From positions 16,689,962 through 16,753,961 of the forward strand of contig NC_067121.1 of assembly GCF_021347895.1 (NCBI RefSeq): a stretch of 64,000 bases of DNA, given 5' to 3'. The position numbers and the translations under genes were made by a program. The DNA is from Acanthochromis polyacanthus. Lineage: Eukaryota > Chordata > Actinopteri > Pomacentridae. Of this stretch, positions 12,918 to 25,430 are shown in pieces. The notes beneath the pieces are model-generated. The model worked only from the letters and a program-made list of their open reading frames with translations. It did not search any database and was not told the DNA's origin. Within the stretch, counting starts at the first letter, position 1, and every line of letters begins with the position of its first letter.

Positions 12918-13215
12918 GAGCTCCATCCATCCATCCATCCATCGAGGGCACTCCAGGGACCCTCTCCCCCCAGCTTTCCAGTTCCTTCCCGGGCAAGGGC
13001 ATGGTATGTAATCCCTCTAGTGAGATCTGGGTCTATCCTGGGATCTCTTGTTAGCTAAACATACCAAGAAAAACTCCTAAGGAAGGTCCCAAGAGAGCAT
13101 CCGAATCAGACACCTGAACCACTTGATGTGAGGGAGTAGCAACTCTCCTCCGAACTCTCTCTAGATGTCTGAGCTCCTCACTCTGACTTTGGATTAGATG
13201 TCTCACTTTGCTTTT
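12918..13215. repeat. degenerate teleost interspersed repeat with CCAT run
   Basis: A (CCAT)n run at 12927-12944 is followed by sequence such as GGGATCTCTTGTTAGC, GAGCATCCGAATCAGAC and TGTCTGAGCTCCTCACTCT. This resembles a very common fish repeat, but every block has mutations. Class is uncertain. Confidence 0.5.
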
Positions 13216-14994
13216 AGTGTTGATGCCAAGCCAAGATAAGCCAAACTTGATGCACAGATAGAGCAGTTGTGTTGACCAACTCAATTAACTCTTAATGAAA
13301 AGAAGGGAAAACAGAGTAAAATTACGTATGTTGCAGATTTGTAACCATTCAACCAAGTCAAACTGAAAAGCACCAGATAAATTTATATCTATATTGAATG
13401 AATGCACTGAAATTAGTACACATAAGCTTGCATTTATATCATAAATGCATCTGTGATTGAGCTATTTGTCGGGGTAAACTTTTGTCTGCCAAGCAAACAG
13501 GGCCATGCACTGATTAACTTTTGTCACATAACAAAACTGAAATTAAAGTGTAATCTATGTTACCCAAGAATGCATGCAATCTAACAGTACATTGATAAGC
13601 TACCCCCAGATCAATTCACTATTGATTTGAACTCATTAGTTTCATACTGTATAAGCAGCTTTCAGTCTGTCACTGAATCTGGGTGTGCTCTCATTGTAAA
13701 GAAAATCTAAGGACACTGCCCCAGTTTTCAGTCATTTGCAATGAGGTCCAAGGGTCATCTCAGAGAAATTGAGAGAAACTGGAATGTAATTGAGAATGTG
13801 AAAGTAAGAACAAGAGAGCGCGAAAGTGAAATTGCTGTATTGTTCATCAGTGCGTTTGCTCGCAGTGTGTCAACTCATCCTCCATCTTTTCAATCTGCAT
13901 AGTTATTAGAAGCTTTTATTAATTTGAAATGCCAAAGTGAGGAAAAAAAGCATTACTGAAATGTCATCCCTTCACTGAGCATGATAAAATCATACCAGCC
14001 ACTTTTGGAAACGAACATTCTCCCCTTCTGTACTTTCATGTCTACCACTCTGGCTTCCTCTCTCACTCTCTGCAGCACAGTCTCTTTCATTCTTTCTCAG
14101 AGATCGATATGGCCTGACAATATGATGACTGGGTTTCCTAAGGGGAGGTGGGTCGCAACAGTTTCCTGTCATCTCACCACTATTTCTCTCCTTCAAGTCA
14201 TGCCCCTTCCACTCAGTGCATGATTCTTTCAGAAAAACTGCTCAATAAGGCTTGACCTTGCTGACTTATTTGGGTTTTTATTGGTAAGATAATACAGTGC
14301 TGATGTGCTGTACATGCTAACAGCATTAAGGTAATAGTCTTATATTTGTATTTTAGTATGGAGCTAGAAGTCCAACAGACACACTTTGGACATCATTAGC
14401 ACAATAAATGGCTGTTATTATTGTGCAACATTCCTATACATATAAGCCAGTGGGGATCTCCTCCACCTTCTAATACACCTGAAAGTGTTGTAGCATTCAT
14501 TTTGGTCACTGATGAACAGAAAATAACCGCTATAACAAAGGCAACCTCTTGCCATCATATTACCATGTGCATGTAAAAACTCTGGCTTAAGCATATTTTC
14601 ATAACCTAACCAGACATTGAGTGAAAAACAGCAAAGTCAAAATGAGACTTAAGTCAGAAAATGATAGTATTGTAATGGTTAGAAAAAAACTCAAATTCAA
14701 GTTTCCTAGCTAAAAGTTCACTGACTTACAACATACAATCCTCCCAGATTCCAAATGTAGGCTTTTGTTCCCCTATATAGGTGCAAAATCACGGCTCCAC
14801 TGCCATTAAACGAAGTGATAAAGGAGCACCATTAAATGGGACTGGAATGGCCTACTGAGCCTGCTAGATGGTGGAAGGGGTCCCTACTGGCCCATGTTTA
14901 TGAGGATGGTGTGTGATAACATAATTACTATTTTAATGTTTTTCTATAGAAGAATATATCTCAACTGCTCCAAAGCTGTGTTGACAAAGACTAG
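13216..14994. other. no gene or clear repeat seen
   Basis: Non-coding DNA; nothing recognised on either strand. Confidence 0.55.
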
Positions 14995-15181
14995 GGGGTG
15001 AGCAAACAATCCAATTTTAAGTTTCTGCACTGGCTACTCGTCTGGCTTAGAATTGACTTTAAGATCATATTATTAATTTCAGAAGCTCTTAATGGTGTTG
15101 ATCCTACCTATTTAACAGATTTGATTTTATGAACCTTCTAGAACCCTCAGTTCTTCTTCTTCTTCTTCTTCTTCTTCTTCA
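14995..15181 (+). mobile_element. L2-like LINE fragment followed by (CTT)n
   Basis: The plus strand retains a frame-shifted version of the L2 C-terminal region (LHWLPV-type, ALNG and YEPSRTL-type blocks). It runs into a pure (CTT)n microsatellite at about 15152-15181. Confidence 0.55.
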
Positions 15182-15270
15182 TTACATATCTTGATTCCAG
15201 TCCAAGTTCTAAGTTAAACAATTCAAACTGCAAGTCTTAACTTTCTGTGATGGAATCATGAAGAACACAC

Positions 15271-15495
15271 ACACTACCAGTCAAACGTTTGGATGCACCC
15301 TCTCATTCAATGTTTTTTTCTTTATTTGTATTATTCTCTACATTGTAGATTAATGCTGGAGAGTAACATTTTTCAACATAATTCCATATGTATTCTTTTA
15401 TAGTTTTGATGTCTTCAGTATTAATACACAATATGGAAAATAATAAATAAAAATCATTGAAAGAGAAGGTGTGTCCAAACTTTTCACTGATAGTT
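15271..15495. mobile_element. short Tc1-like MITE, second copy
   Basis: Ends ACACTACCAGTCAAACG and the inverted partner CTTTTCACTGATAGTT match the MITE at 10018. The central part is longer here. The left TA has decayed; a TA follows at 15496. Confidence 0.8.
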
Positions 15496-18310
15496 TATGT
15501 TTCTGTCACAAAAACAACAACTATTTGGTTACACGTTGGGCCATTTTCACATATATCTTTTGATAGCCACTCACAAGCCTCTGGCAAGATTCTGGTTGTA
15601 CTTTTGATAACTACGCAAGAGTTCAGATTGAGCTGTTGTTTGTTGAGTAGTGTGATAGAAATGGGAATAAAAGACTGTTAAAAATAGATGCTATTATATT
15701 TTCAGACTTTCAGACCTGAAGGTTGTAGTTTGTATTCTGGAAATAAAATGTGTGAGGGGGTCTTTCAGGGTCTTGTGCATGCCTGAGAACAGACATGCAC
15801 AAACTACAGATTGGTGTTATCCTACAGGATTCTAATAGTAGCTAATGCGTAACATTCAGGTAGAGATTATCTGCAGTGTTTTCATGTTAGATAGTTGAAT
15901 GCCTTGTTATAAGTGACTGCAGGTGTAAGGCAGCTATATTTCCACCAGCACAGACTTTTGAGGTTACAGCGTTCAAGGGATTCCTCTCCCATGAGGGCAC
16001 TGCTTGATTGCTTGACACTCCTCAGTCTGCACAAAATTACAGACAATGTCTTAAGGGAAGGGAAGTCCTTCACACACACATGCACTTCCCTTCTTAGAAA
16101 AAAGAAAAACCTCTGGCAGATGGGTGAGCCAAGTTGAGTTTTTGGGCAGCAACAGAGAGTTGCTGCCCAACTAGCTTTTGAGTATTTCAATTACTGTATC
16201 TTTTACAAGAATCCCATTCAGCTTGTCAAGCATTAAAGGACACTGGTGTACAAGCACTGAAGGCTGTGAGTGTGAAAAGAATTCAGTTTAACGGTAAGGG
16301 AATTCCTTTCATATTTTAAATCACACTGTAATTCCAGTTAGTCTCTTGTTTCTTTGTTCAAAAGGTAGAGGTACCGAGATGGACACAGCAAATCAGGAAG
16401 CTCTGAGGGAGTACAACACCAACAGTAGCTGAGGCCTCTTTATCAAACCTGACCCTTGTAAATATGTTTGTAAAATTTTGAATTGAATTTGAAAAGACCG
16501 GAAAGATGAGATGCTGTCAATTTCATGCTTGTTTAAAATGGAAGTTGGTTTTTGTATTGTAAGATTTAATCTATATGTTAATGACAAATTGATATATCAA
16601 GTATATCTGTTCCCTACCATGACTAAAACACCTAATATAATATTTGATATAAACTGCGATGTCTGTTGTACTGTGCAACACATGATTTTCTCACAGCTGA
16701 TCCTGACATGTTATGTTAACACGCCGACACTGTTATAAATGGAAGCTTTAGAATTCTGTGAAATTGCTTTACCATATTATAATGTTAAAATAGGTTTTGG
16801 TGTTTCTGATGAATCTACTTCCTGCATTGCTTGAATAACATGTGCCTTGACCCCAGCAGTGTTAAGTGGAGATGCGTGTCCCATTTTCACTTCATTTCAA
16901 GCACAGTAGGCAAACATATTATCAAGAAACATCGAGGTATGACAGCCTGCCATGCCAAGCAGCTTTGGTTCCATCATGTTAGCCAAAGTAGCTCAGTATA
17001 AAACCCAATAGCAAAACTCTACTATAAGCTTTAAAGACTGATAGCTGTTTAAAGAGCTCACTGTTTTAAAAATAGACAGCAGTGACTATGTAAGAGAGTG
17101 TCCGCACGTCACAACATTTGGATTTTGATAACAATCTGAGCTTCAATGCAACAAAAAGAAAACTGCAATTATATTTTACGCTAAAAAAAGTCATATTTGT
17201 GCATGCACCAATGTAAAAATATTCCAAAGTGGCTTTTCACATTTCTGCTTAATAAAAAAATACACAAATGAAGCACTCATCCATATCGGTACATATATAT
17301 ACATATTCAAATGTTAAGCTGTCCAGAAAGACTGTCTATTCGAACTACAAAGCCCATCACTTTCTTTTATATCTCCATGCATAATTCATCTGTCTTTGTA
17401 TTTACAACCCTCTAAGAATTAACCTGTCACAGATCCTGTGGAATAATGTCACCATATCTCTGTCAAGTGCTCACCTCATATGGAGCATCCAGCCTCCACA
17501 TGTTCAAACAAGACATGGATATTATGCATCATCAGCTGACAGAAAACAAGGGACAGGGAAATTAAAGAGCCAGGAGACAAAAGAGGTGGCAGGCAAGTGA
17601 AAGAATAAATGATGACTCTCCCCCTCTCCTGGAGTCAGGGGACATGTTGCATGTCATCTCGGTGTCTTGGTACGCAGTGGTGCGGTGATGATGTGCTGGG
17701 CAGGGCCAGTTCAGAACAGAGTCAAGGGCACCGAGGTGACGGCAAGTTAAACGCTCCAACTGTTCCCTGTCTCCAAACAAATATATGGATGAGTGAACGT
17801 CCCACTGAGAAGGAGGGGGACTGAGATCAAAGAGGGGCAATGACAGCTTCCCATTTGACCTCTGAACTGCTTGGTTATTTCAGCCACCAGAAACAGACAC
17901 AAAGTTCATGATATAGATGCTTAAAGTTTGCCACAGACAAGCTGATCATTGACCACTGGCCATCATTTTGATATATATGTGTAAAGATCTTCATCATCAA
18001 AAATTACAGAGGAAAAAATTGTTTTAAAACATAGCTTTCATATTTGTCATTTCTCCCTTGTAAAGATCTTGTATGTATTGCATCATGTTTTAAAGGTGCC
18101 AAAATTACAGTTCTGTCACACTACAGCTGATATATAATAATCTAAAATAATAATATGAATAAGAATTGTCAATGTGGTGCTCACTACAGAGTGACCAACT
18201 AAATCAAAGGGAGAAGCAAATGTGTGAAAGAAGCAGTGATGCATATATTTTAAAAAAGTAAAAAGAAAGAGCAGGTGATCAGTTCTCTATAATCAGCACT
18301 TCTCCCAACA
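15496..18310. other. no gene; one hairpin
   Basis: Besides the hairpin at 16142 nothing is recognised. 17560-17830 has higher GC and looks single-copy. Confidence 0.5.
16142..16170. other. perfect 12-bp inverted repeat (hairpin)
   Basis: TTGGGCAGCAAC, loop AGAGA, GTTGCTGCCCAA. The stem is perfect and GC-balanced. No surrounding element explains it. Confidence 0.8.
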
Positions 18311-18619
18311 AACCACACACACACACACTTAATGACAGTTAGCAAGCTGTCAAATAAACCCAGTTGCAATTCATTCGTGTATATATTCCTAAATTTTGTG
18401 TCTTTGGTATCCTGGTTTGTATTTTTTTGCTTATTTGTTCTGATTTATATTGTGTTTATATATTGTATATATTTTATGTATTAATTTATAGATGTGTTCT
18501 CTTGCTTGTCTTACTGTCACTTTGCTGCTGTGACATTGCAAATTTCCCCTTGTGGGATTCATGAAGGATATTCTATTCTATTCTATTCTATTCTATTCTA
18601 TTCTATTCTATTCTATTCT
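18311..18619 (+). mobile_element. LINE 3' end with (TTCTA)n tail, copy 1
   Basis: It starts with a CA run, then about 250 bp ending TTTGCTGCTGTGACATTGC, AATTTCCCCTTGTGGGATT and a (TTCTA)n tail. It aligns with 32530-32785 along its length, and its last 40 bp align with the 3'UTR of the LINE at 55676. Only the untranslated end is present. Confidence 0.75.
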
Positions 18620-21478
18620 CAACTTTTACTCTAATCATTGCTAATCACTCAATCCTGTCTACTAAAAATTACATTCTTATGCAACTATTTTACAACAGCA
18701 ATACACCTGTCCTTCAGGCAATGCAGTGTTAGTCAATGTTCTCTCCTTCTCCCTCAGGTTTGCCGTCTCTGTGGGGCTTGAGCTACTTATTACGTCACAC
18801 GTTCATATGTTCGCGGTGAACCTTATCTTTTTTTTCTTCAGAAATCATTTGCTTGCTATGACTGAGGCTAAGCAATCGTGTTTTCAAGACTGAAATACGA
18901 ATGCTGACTGTAGTTGGGGAAAGGTTATGATCTTGGTTGAACATTCAGCATTAACTTAACACACAAAGTGGAATGCATCTGCAAGCATTTTACTTCTTTA
19001 AACCAAACACAAACTGTCACTGCTTACAGTTTACACGGCTAACTTTTCTGGACTGGAAAGAAATCTTGCCCTTGAACTTTATTCACCGATAGAATACTTT
19101 TTTCTCAAATGTGATTGGTTAAGCATGTTAGTAGTACAGATAGAGTTGACACATTAACCATTATAAAGATTCATTGTTTCTGTCAATGACCTCACAGCTC
19201 GCAGCTTTAGCAGAGGTTACCTCCCTTCCTCTAGTCCATAATCTATTTCTCTTCCTAAAGTCTGTCACGCCAGTTATGGTTAGCATGTAAGACATAGATT
19301 GAAAGTTCACAATGACTCCTGTCATTGCCAGCAAAGATAAATCTGCTGCATTGACTGTCAATAGTGCAGTCTCCGAGCAGCTTAGTGGGAGCTCTCGTCT
19401 CGTCATTCCTGCCTAAGCCTCTAAGGGGGCCGTGTGGCGAACTGGCAGCCACTGCTCCTTTCATCCATTCTATGAGAACCATATAAAGTTCAGAGGAATT
19501 ACAAGAATCTACCCAGTTAGAGCCAGAGTAGCTGGCATAAGCATGATTACTGAATCAGTCTTAAAATTGTTTACACAATTGCCAATGTGACGTAGTTAAA
19601 TCAGCATGGCTGTAGATAGTCTCATTTAGATCAGCTGCAAGATACTTAGATGTGGTGGAAGGACAGACTGGCTCTCTTTTTTTTTTTTCTCAAAGATCTT
19701 CCCTGCCATGTTTCAGATCACCAAACCACTGGGTTCTCTAATCAGTAGCACATAATCCAACACATTCTCCACGATGATAGTTGCAGTGAGAAATGCTTGA
19801 CAGGGTGGTCTGTTTACCAAAACAGAATTTTTTTATCTAGTATATCCAAAATTTGTGGCAGCCATCTGCTCAATGCCTATTTATGTTTTGTGTAATAACA
19901 TGTCCATGCCCGGTATACAGCAACTACAAATAATTTGGTTTAGCTCTGAAATGCTGGAAAATCATACCTCTGTCCTCCATGAATCCGATGTAATGGCCTG
20001 CCACTTTTGTGAATTGCTATTAAATCCAACAAAGCCAATCTGATTTGGACTTTAGAGACTGAATGAAGTGGTGTAATTAAAACACTCTAGTGTCTGTTAA
20101 CCACATCGAAAATGATTATGAGAGGTTTTAGATGCAGGTGTCTTTCAGCAGGCGCTCTTTTGCATTAGCAGCCATTGTTCATTAGAGAATGTGCGGTGCA
20201 ATGGTGTAATAATTATCTCGCCTACAACCATTTCAATGTGTCTAATTGGATCATTTGTAGATATACTGAATATTAAAAATGTCTTTGTTCCCATTAATTT
20301 CAAACACATGAATGACTTGCAAACTTTTATACAAATCTCTAAAAGCAATAGAAGACATTACTCATTTAATCCAACTTTCTGACTGGCCTCAGAAGGTTAT
20401 AGTGCATATATTCAATTGTGTAGTTATACACAATAAAAAACAGTTTTACTGTAGGTTGCACATTGTATGTTATCCAGTGTGACAAGACTTTAAACTGGTG
20501 TGGAGTGATAGTGAGTGACAGTGCCACAGTGCACCGCATGAGAACAGACTTAATACCAACACATTTTGAAGAACCCCTGAAGGTCTGCAGCTAAAAATAA
20601 AAACAAGGCTAACTCCTTGATGCAGAACACCTGTCCCAGACACAGTTTATGCTGGACTCTTCATTGTTTATCCTCAACATTCTAGAGGAGGCAGGCCTGA
20701 ATTCAGGAAAAAAGGCATCTTTGCCATTTTATCCAAATGTAGAAAATGGCATTTTTTAAGTCTTAAAAGATCTATTCCTGAATGATTAATGCCTTTTCAA
20801 GAGCACAGACTATGCCATGACCTCACAGAGTTAATTGCAAAGCACACCTATGTAAAAGAGACAGGAATCATATGCACAAAACGGTGGGAAGGAAGTGGAG
20901 ACAAGCCAGCCAGGATTCTGTGACCATCGGCTGTAAGTATGAGGCAAACCAACTCCTGGGGAAACTGATTAGAACAGGCTCACAACTTCAGGCAATGCAG
21001 CGATTGGCTGAAAGACCTCATTTGCATGCTCTTTTCATCTCCAACAAATTCTCAGGAAGCACCAGTGGATAAGGTCACCGGTGTCAGTCTGCCTGTGTGC
21101 CAGCTGAGAATGTAAACAGATCAAGCACACAACAGCCATTTAAGCAAGTCCATGAGAAGCCCCCACTTTTGATCATATCACCAATATAGACCTCAAATTA
21201 ATGTCAGAGGTGCTCGAAATCCGAGAAGTCAGATGTAGAGACAACTGAAAAGTCACATGACAGAACCTGTCAGCCAACTGACCATGCAGCTTGAATGGAG
21301 CCATGCAGAGGTACTAAGGGACACTGTATTCTGTTGATGAGGTGAACTGTCACAGCAAGTCAATAATCTTTGTACATCCTTGACCAAAACGAATGTGTAA
21401 ACTGGGAATTTAGTTGGTGCTAATGCTGTGAGCTAAATGCTAATGCTAACAAGCCAACATTCTCAATATGACAGAGGT
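18620..21478. other. no gene seen; two unique-looking blocks
   Basis: 19150-19500 and 20140-20390 look single-copy, but no coding signal is present. A T run lies near 19678-19690. Confidence 0.45.
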
Positions 21479-21486
21479 GATGTGGT

Positions 21487-21856
21487 CAGTGGTGGTTTTT
21501 TGCACAAGCCAACAAGGCGGCAAACTCAAGGGGGCGGCATGATGAAGTGGAAAAAAATCATTAAATACAATTCCCTTCATAAGCACGCAGCTGAGTAAGC
21601 ATCCATTGACACTCTGATGGTGTTACGTTACATAACAAATGGCGCCCTCTTCAGATCAAGACTCAGAGGTACGCCCTCTGCTCTCTGACCGAGGAGACCG
21701 TGGGGGTGCGCGGCTGCGGCGGAGGTGGCGAAGACGGCCCGATAGTGTATATACCCCCCCCCCCAACAGGAAAGGCGAGAGGGGTGCGTGTTTACCGGTG
21801 ACTGGGCGCGACAGACTGACTTGCCTAGGGAGTCAATAAGGCTAGAACCACCACTG
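21487..21856. mobile_element. hAT-type MITE with intact 8-bp target duplication
   Basis: Terminal inverted repeats CAGTGGTGGTTTTTTGC and GGCTAGAACCACCACTG bound a 370-bp GC-rich body that includes a C run at about 21756. The perfect 8-bp duplication GATGTGGT flanks it at 21479-21486 and 21857-21864, which is diagnostic of hAT transposition. The body has a short open frame on each strand but no transposase motif. Confidence 0.92.
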
Positions 21857-21865
21857 GATGTGGTA

Positions 21866-22267
21866 GTGTTTATTATTCCGCCAAGGAACATGGTGGAGTC
21901 ATGTGACAATTGCCGTTGATTTGTCTGTCTGTCCGTTTGTCTGTCGGTTGGCAACATTACTCAAAAATGGGATTTCGATGAAATTTCCAGGAAAGGTGAG
22001 AAATGACACAAGGACCAAGTGATTAGATTTTGGCAGTGATGCAGCTTACAGACTGGATTCACAAATTTCTTAAAGATTTCTGTTGCCAGATAGTAACTAT
22101 GACAAGTGAACACTAGGTCAACTGCCTACTGACAATCACATAATTGGGATTCTACTACAAATCCACCGCTGAGGACCATAAAATTTTTTAAAGATTTCAT
22201 CTTTGGGAAATGATACAAGGAATGAACAGCCTTGGTGAAGTACTGCGCTCTCTGAGGGTATTTTATT
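21866..22267 (+). repeat. interspersed repeat family A, copy 2 (uninterrupted)
   Basis: Starts TTATTATTCCGCCAAGGAAC, contains a degenerate run of TGTC units, and ends at GCGCTCTCTGAGGG. It is about 400 bp and serves as the reference for the interrupted copy at 4560-5281. It begins directly beside the hAT MITE. Confidence 0.72.
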
Positions 22268-22435
22268 CTTATTTTGGCATTCTAACATTTACAAATGAAT
22301 AAAATATGAAGCAAAAATATTACTATAAGATTTTGACTGGACAATTGCACTCAGTACAAAGAGACAATCCCATAGCCATACATTACATCCTAAGGGGAAC
22401 ATGAACATCTGTATATTTCACAAAAAAGTCAAATA

Positions 22436-23062
22436 CAGTGCCTTGTGAAAGTATTCGGCCCCCTTGAACTTTTCAACCTTTCGCCACATTTCAGGCTTCA
22501 AACATAAAGATATAAAATTTTAATTTTTTGTCAAGAATCAACAACAAGTGGGACACAATCGTGAAGTGGAACGAAATTTATTGGATATTTTAAACTTTTG
22601 TATCCAAATCCGGCTTTAAACTTCTCCACAACAGTATCTCGGACCTGCCTGGTGTGTTCCTTGGTCTTCATGATGCTCTCTGCACTTTAAACAGAACCCT
22701 GAGACTATCACAGAGCAGGTGCATTTATACGGAGACTTGATTACACACAGGTGGATTCTATTTATCATCATCAGTCATTTAGGACAACATTGGATCATTC
22801 AGAGATCCTCACTGAATGTCTGGAGTGAGTTTGCTGCACTGAAAGTAAAGGAGCCGAATAATATTGCACGCCCCACTTTTCAGGTTTTTATTTGTTAAAA
22901 AAGTTTAAAATATCCAATAAATTTCGTTCCACTTCATGATTGTGTCCCACTTGTTGTTGATTCTTGACAGAAAATTAAAATGTTATATCTTTATGTTTGA
23001 AGCCTGAAATGTGGAGAAAGGTTGAAAAGTTCAAGGGGGCCGAATACTTTCACAAGGCACTG
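22436..23062 (-). mobile_element. Tc1-like transposon, internally deleted, long inverted repeats
   Basis: The ends CAGTGCCTTGTGAAAGTATTC and GAATACTTTCACAAGGCACTG are exact inverted partners, with TA on both sides (22434-22435, 23063-23064). The inverted repeats extend for at least 150 bp. On the minus strand near 22672-22600 the transposase N-terminus survives (KEHTRQVRDTVVEKFKAGFG), then joins directly to the far inverted repeat. The whole catalytic domain is deleted. It is non-autonomous and fairly young, given how well the ends match. Confidence 0.9.
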
Positions 23063-23064
23063 TA

Positions 23065-25172
23065 TTTTCCTCAGAGAAGTGCTAGAAGAAATGTGCAAGG
23101 TTCATCAAACCCATGTTTGTGATGTTCATATGTATTAGAAGAAAAGTTAGCCATCAATATCAGTAAGCCTCTCACTATGGGGAATATGAACATGTTTACA
23201 AATGTACTGGCTGTTGTTATTTTATTTGGTATTCATGTGATGGACTAATGATGGACTGATCATAAGAATCATCGACCACTATCAAGAAAACTAAATTCTG
23301 TTTTGCTACTTCTCTGTTCCAATGAACTTTCTTTCACTTTCAAAGTAGGTGTCGATTTTGTTGCTCATCACCTTTCAAAATTCAAAGCTAAACTAAACCG
23401 TAATTGTAGCTAGCTATTGTAGTTAACACCACACAGAGATTTCTGCAAGGTCAAGTAAGCAATATTCAAAGTGAAATGACCAGTGAGTGACCAGTTTCTT
23501 AAAACAACTCCATAAAATCAGTATTTAACAAGTTTTCAAAATTCTCTGGCAATATATTTAATTGAAAATGTACAAATAAAATATATATTACAAGTACATA
23601 GCAATAACTATGCCAAAACCTACAAATAATGAGCAAAGAAACAATAATACTGTGAAAGAAATCTGAAATATGTAACAATAATCTATAATAATGAATCCAA
23701 TATAAATTTAGCATACTGTATGTACAATCTTCAAATAAACATAAAAGGAAATATGGACAAAGTTGTGACAAGGTGTCTTTAACTATGATCAATTACTGTA
23801 GTAAAAAGAAAGAAAATGAAAAAATGGTGTTCTCATTTTGGCTTTCTTTGTTTCTCTTTTGCTCTTTATGCTCTTCTTTGTGTTATACTAATGTTGCACA
23901 TTCAGGATAATCTACTATATATCTCTATAAAGGTTTCATAGTTTGTTGTGATATAAAGCTTCACAGAACGTCACACACGACTGGAGAGTGGCTCCTTATT
24001 CATCCTACCATGGCATTAAATGTCTCAACACCATCTGGAGCTGCGAGAATAAAAACTCTCCTTTTAAAGATGCCCACTTTAATTGGTAAATATTTACTTG
24101 CAGGAGCTCTCGGTGGGCACACACATGACTTCTAATGAAACACTTTCTAGCCTGTGGGCTCTTGCTGCTTACTCTGAGTGTGATTCCAAATAAATGCAAC
24201 CTGGGCTTGAACTGTTGATAATGATTGATAAGGGCCAGTAAAACACCACACTGAACTGTGCAGTGAACATGCACTGAATAATAACAGCACTGGTAGAATT
24301 ACTCTTTCATTGGCTGTGTGGGTGCTTGTATAATTTAAATGATCTTTGATTGTGTTTAGCCAAAAAAAAAAAAAAAGCTGTACTATACACATTTGTGTGT
24401 AGATTTATGTGTATGTTATGTGGCGTGTTTAGTCTTGGTAGCAAATCCAATATCATTTTTTCCAACCACCTTGATATTGATACCTGCTTATAAAAAAATG
24501 AATTAAAATGTGACTGCCAGTGACTTCTACAGAACTGTGAAACAGAGATGAAGGAAAAACTTTAGATGGGAGGAAAGCAGGATCAAAAAGCCCTTTGCAA
24601 GGGAATACAAAATCATTTCTGAAAAAATAAACATTCAAAAGTGGGTCTGTTTTTTCTTTATTCCAAAATACCACATGTCTGTTTGCTTGCATATTAATGA
24701 CATTTGGGCAAAATGAGTTTCTGACATAGAACACCAATAGAAATACTTTTCATTTCAGGCTGAACTGCCATAAAATGTGTCTTTGTTACCGTAGTCTCTA
24801 GAACCTATTATGTGCATGTAGTTTGTTTGAGTGTTTACTTAGATGTGATTGTTTTTTTTCTAATAGAAGAATGAATTCATAGTATGGACTAATGTGCATC
24901 TCTCTGTCTCCACACCTGCTTGTGCCAAACTGTCAAAATTCATCTCTAAAATTTGTATATTCTAATGTGAACCAGTGTACATGTGTGTGCTCCTGCTGCA
25001 GTTACAACTCTTATCCTAATCTAAACCGAGTCTGTGTGTACATTAATCTCTGCTGCAGCAGCGGCACATTGCCTTGTATGCTCTGCTCTCTATCCCTGAC
25101 CCAGTATGCTGTGTGATCGTGCCTTACAGCCTCATTTGTCTCCATCAGGGGACAGGCGAGGTTACGACTCAC
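23065..25172. other. proximal part of the long ntng1 intron
   Basis: Downstream of the GTGAGT donor on the minus strand. It is AT-rich (23500-23830 especially), with an A run near 24362. No second ntng1 coding exon is visible. Confidence 0.6.
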
Positions 25173-25430
25173 CAAAGCGCAGTACGTTTCTGGCGGATCT
25201 CCACACGTGATATTTGGGGGGTCGAGGGCCACTCGCAGGTACTTTGTCATGTCAGTGGCTTCTGGCTGACAAGCCATGTAGTCCCACGCCAGGCCCTCCT
25301 CTGTATAGATCTGGGACTTGCACACATCATAGTGTCCCCAGGCCGCAGGGTAATGTTGCATAGCATGCACCACACTGGTGCACACGGCCTGCAGGGTGAA
25401 CAATACAGGCCAAAGCATCGCTGCTCGCAT
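25173..25430 (-). CDS. ntng1: netrin-G1, first coding exon (N-terminal 86 residues)
   Basis: This exon encodes the N-terminus of netrin-G1, a vertebrate GPI-anchored relative of netrins that acts on axons and presynaptic membranes and binds the postsynaptic ligand NGL-1 (LRRC4C). The 86 codons begin with a hydrophobic signal peptide (residues 1-23, likely cleavage after VVHA). The start of the laminin N-terminal domain follows, with family-diagnostic stretches WGHYDVCKSQIYTEEG (31-46), WDYMACQPE (49-57) and ITCGDPPETYCAL (74-86). Cysteines are at 37, 54, 76 and 84, and an N-glycosylation sequon NIT is at 73-75. Reading stops at a GTGAGT donor immediately after Leu86 (intron phase 0), which is where the mammalian NTNG1 exon also appears to end. 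The match is closer to NTNG1 than NTNG2, which has different residues at IYTEEG and MTKYL. Met1 has a weak context (T at -3); Met5 has a purine at -3 and would still leave a full signal peptide. Later exons (rest of laminin N, EGF repeats, GPI signal) lie outside the window. Which teleost paralogue this is cannot be told. Confidence 0.93.

Noticed and set aside
20872..21072. Open frame followed by a GTAAGTAT donor-like site near 20935
   Set aside because: The peptide is not recognised and no acceptor or partner exon is visible. Single donor matches are expected by chance in 64 kb.
21639..21839. Arg-rich 66-codon plus-strand frame starting MAPSSDQDSE
   Set aside because: It is wholly inside the hAT MITE and crosses a C homopolymer; no transposase or host-protein motif.
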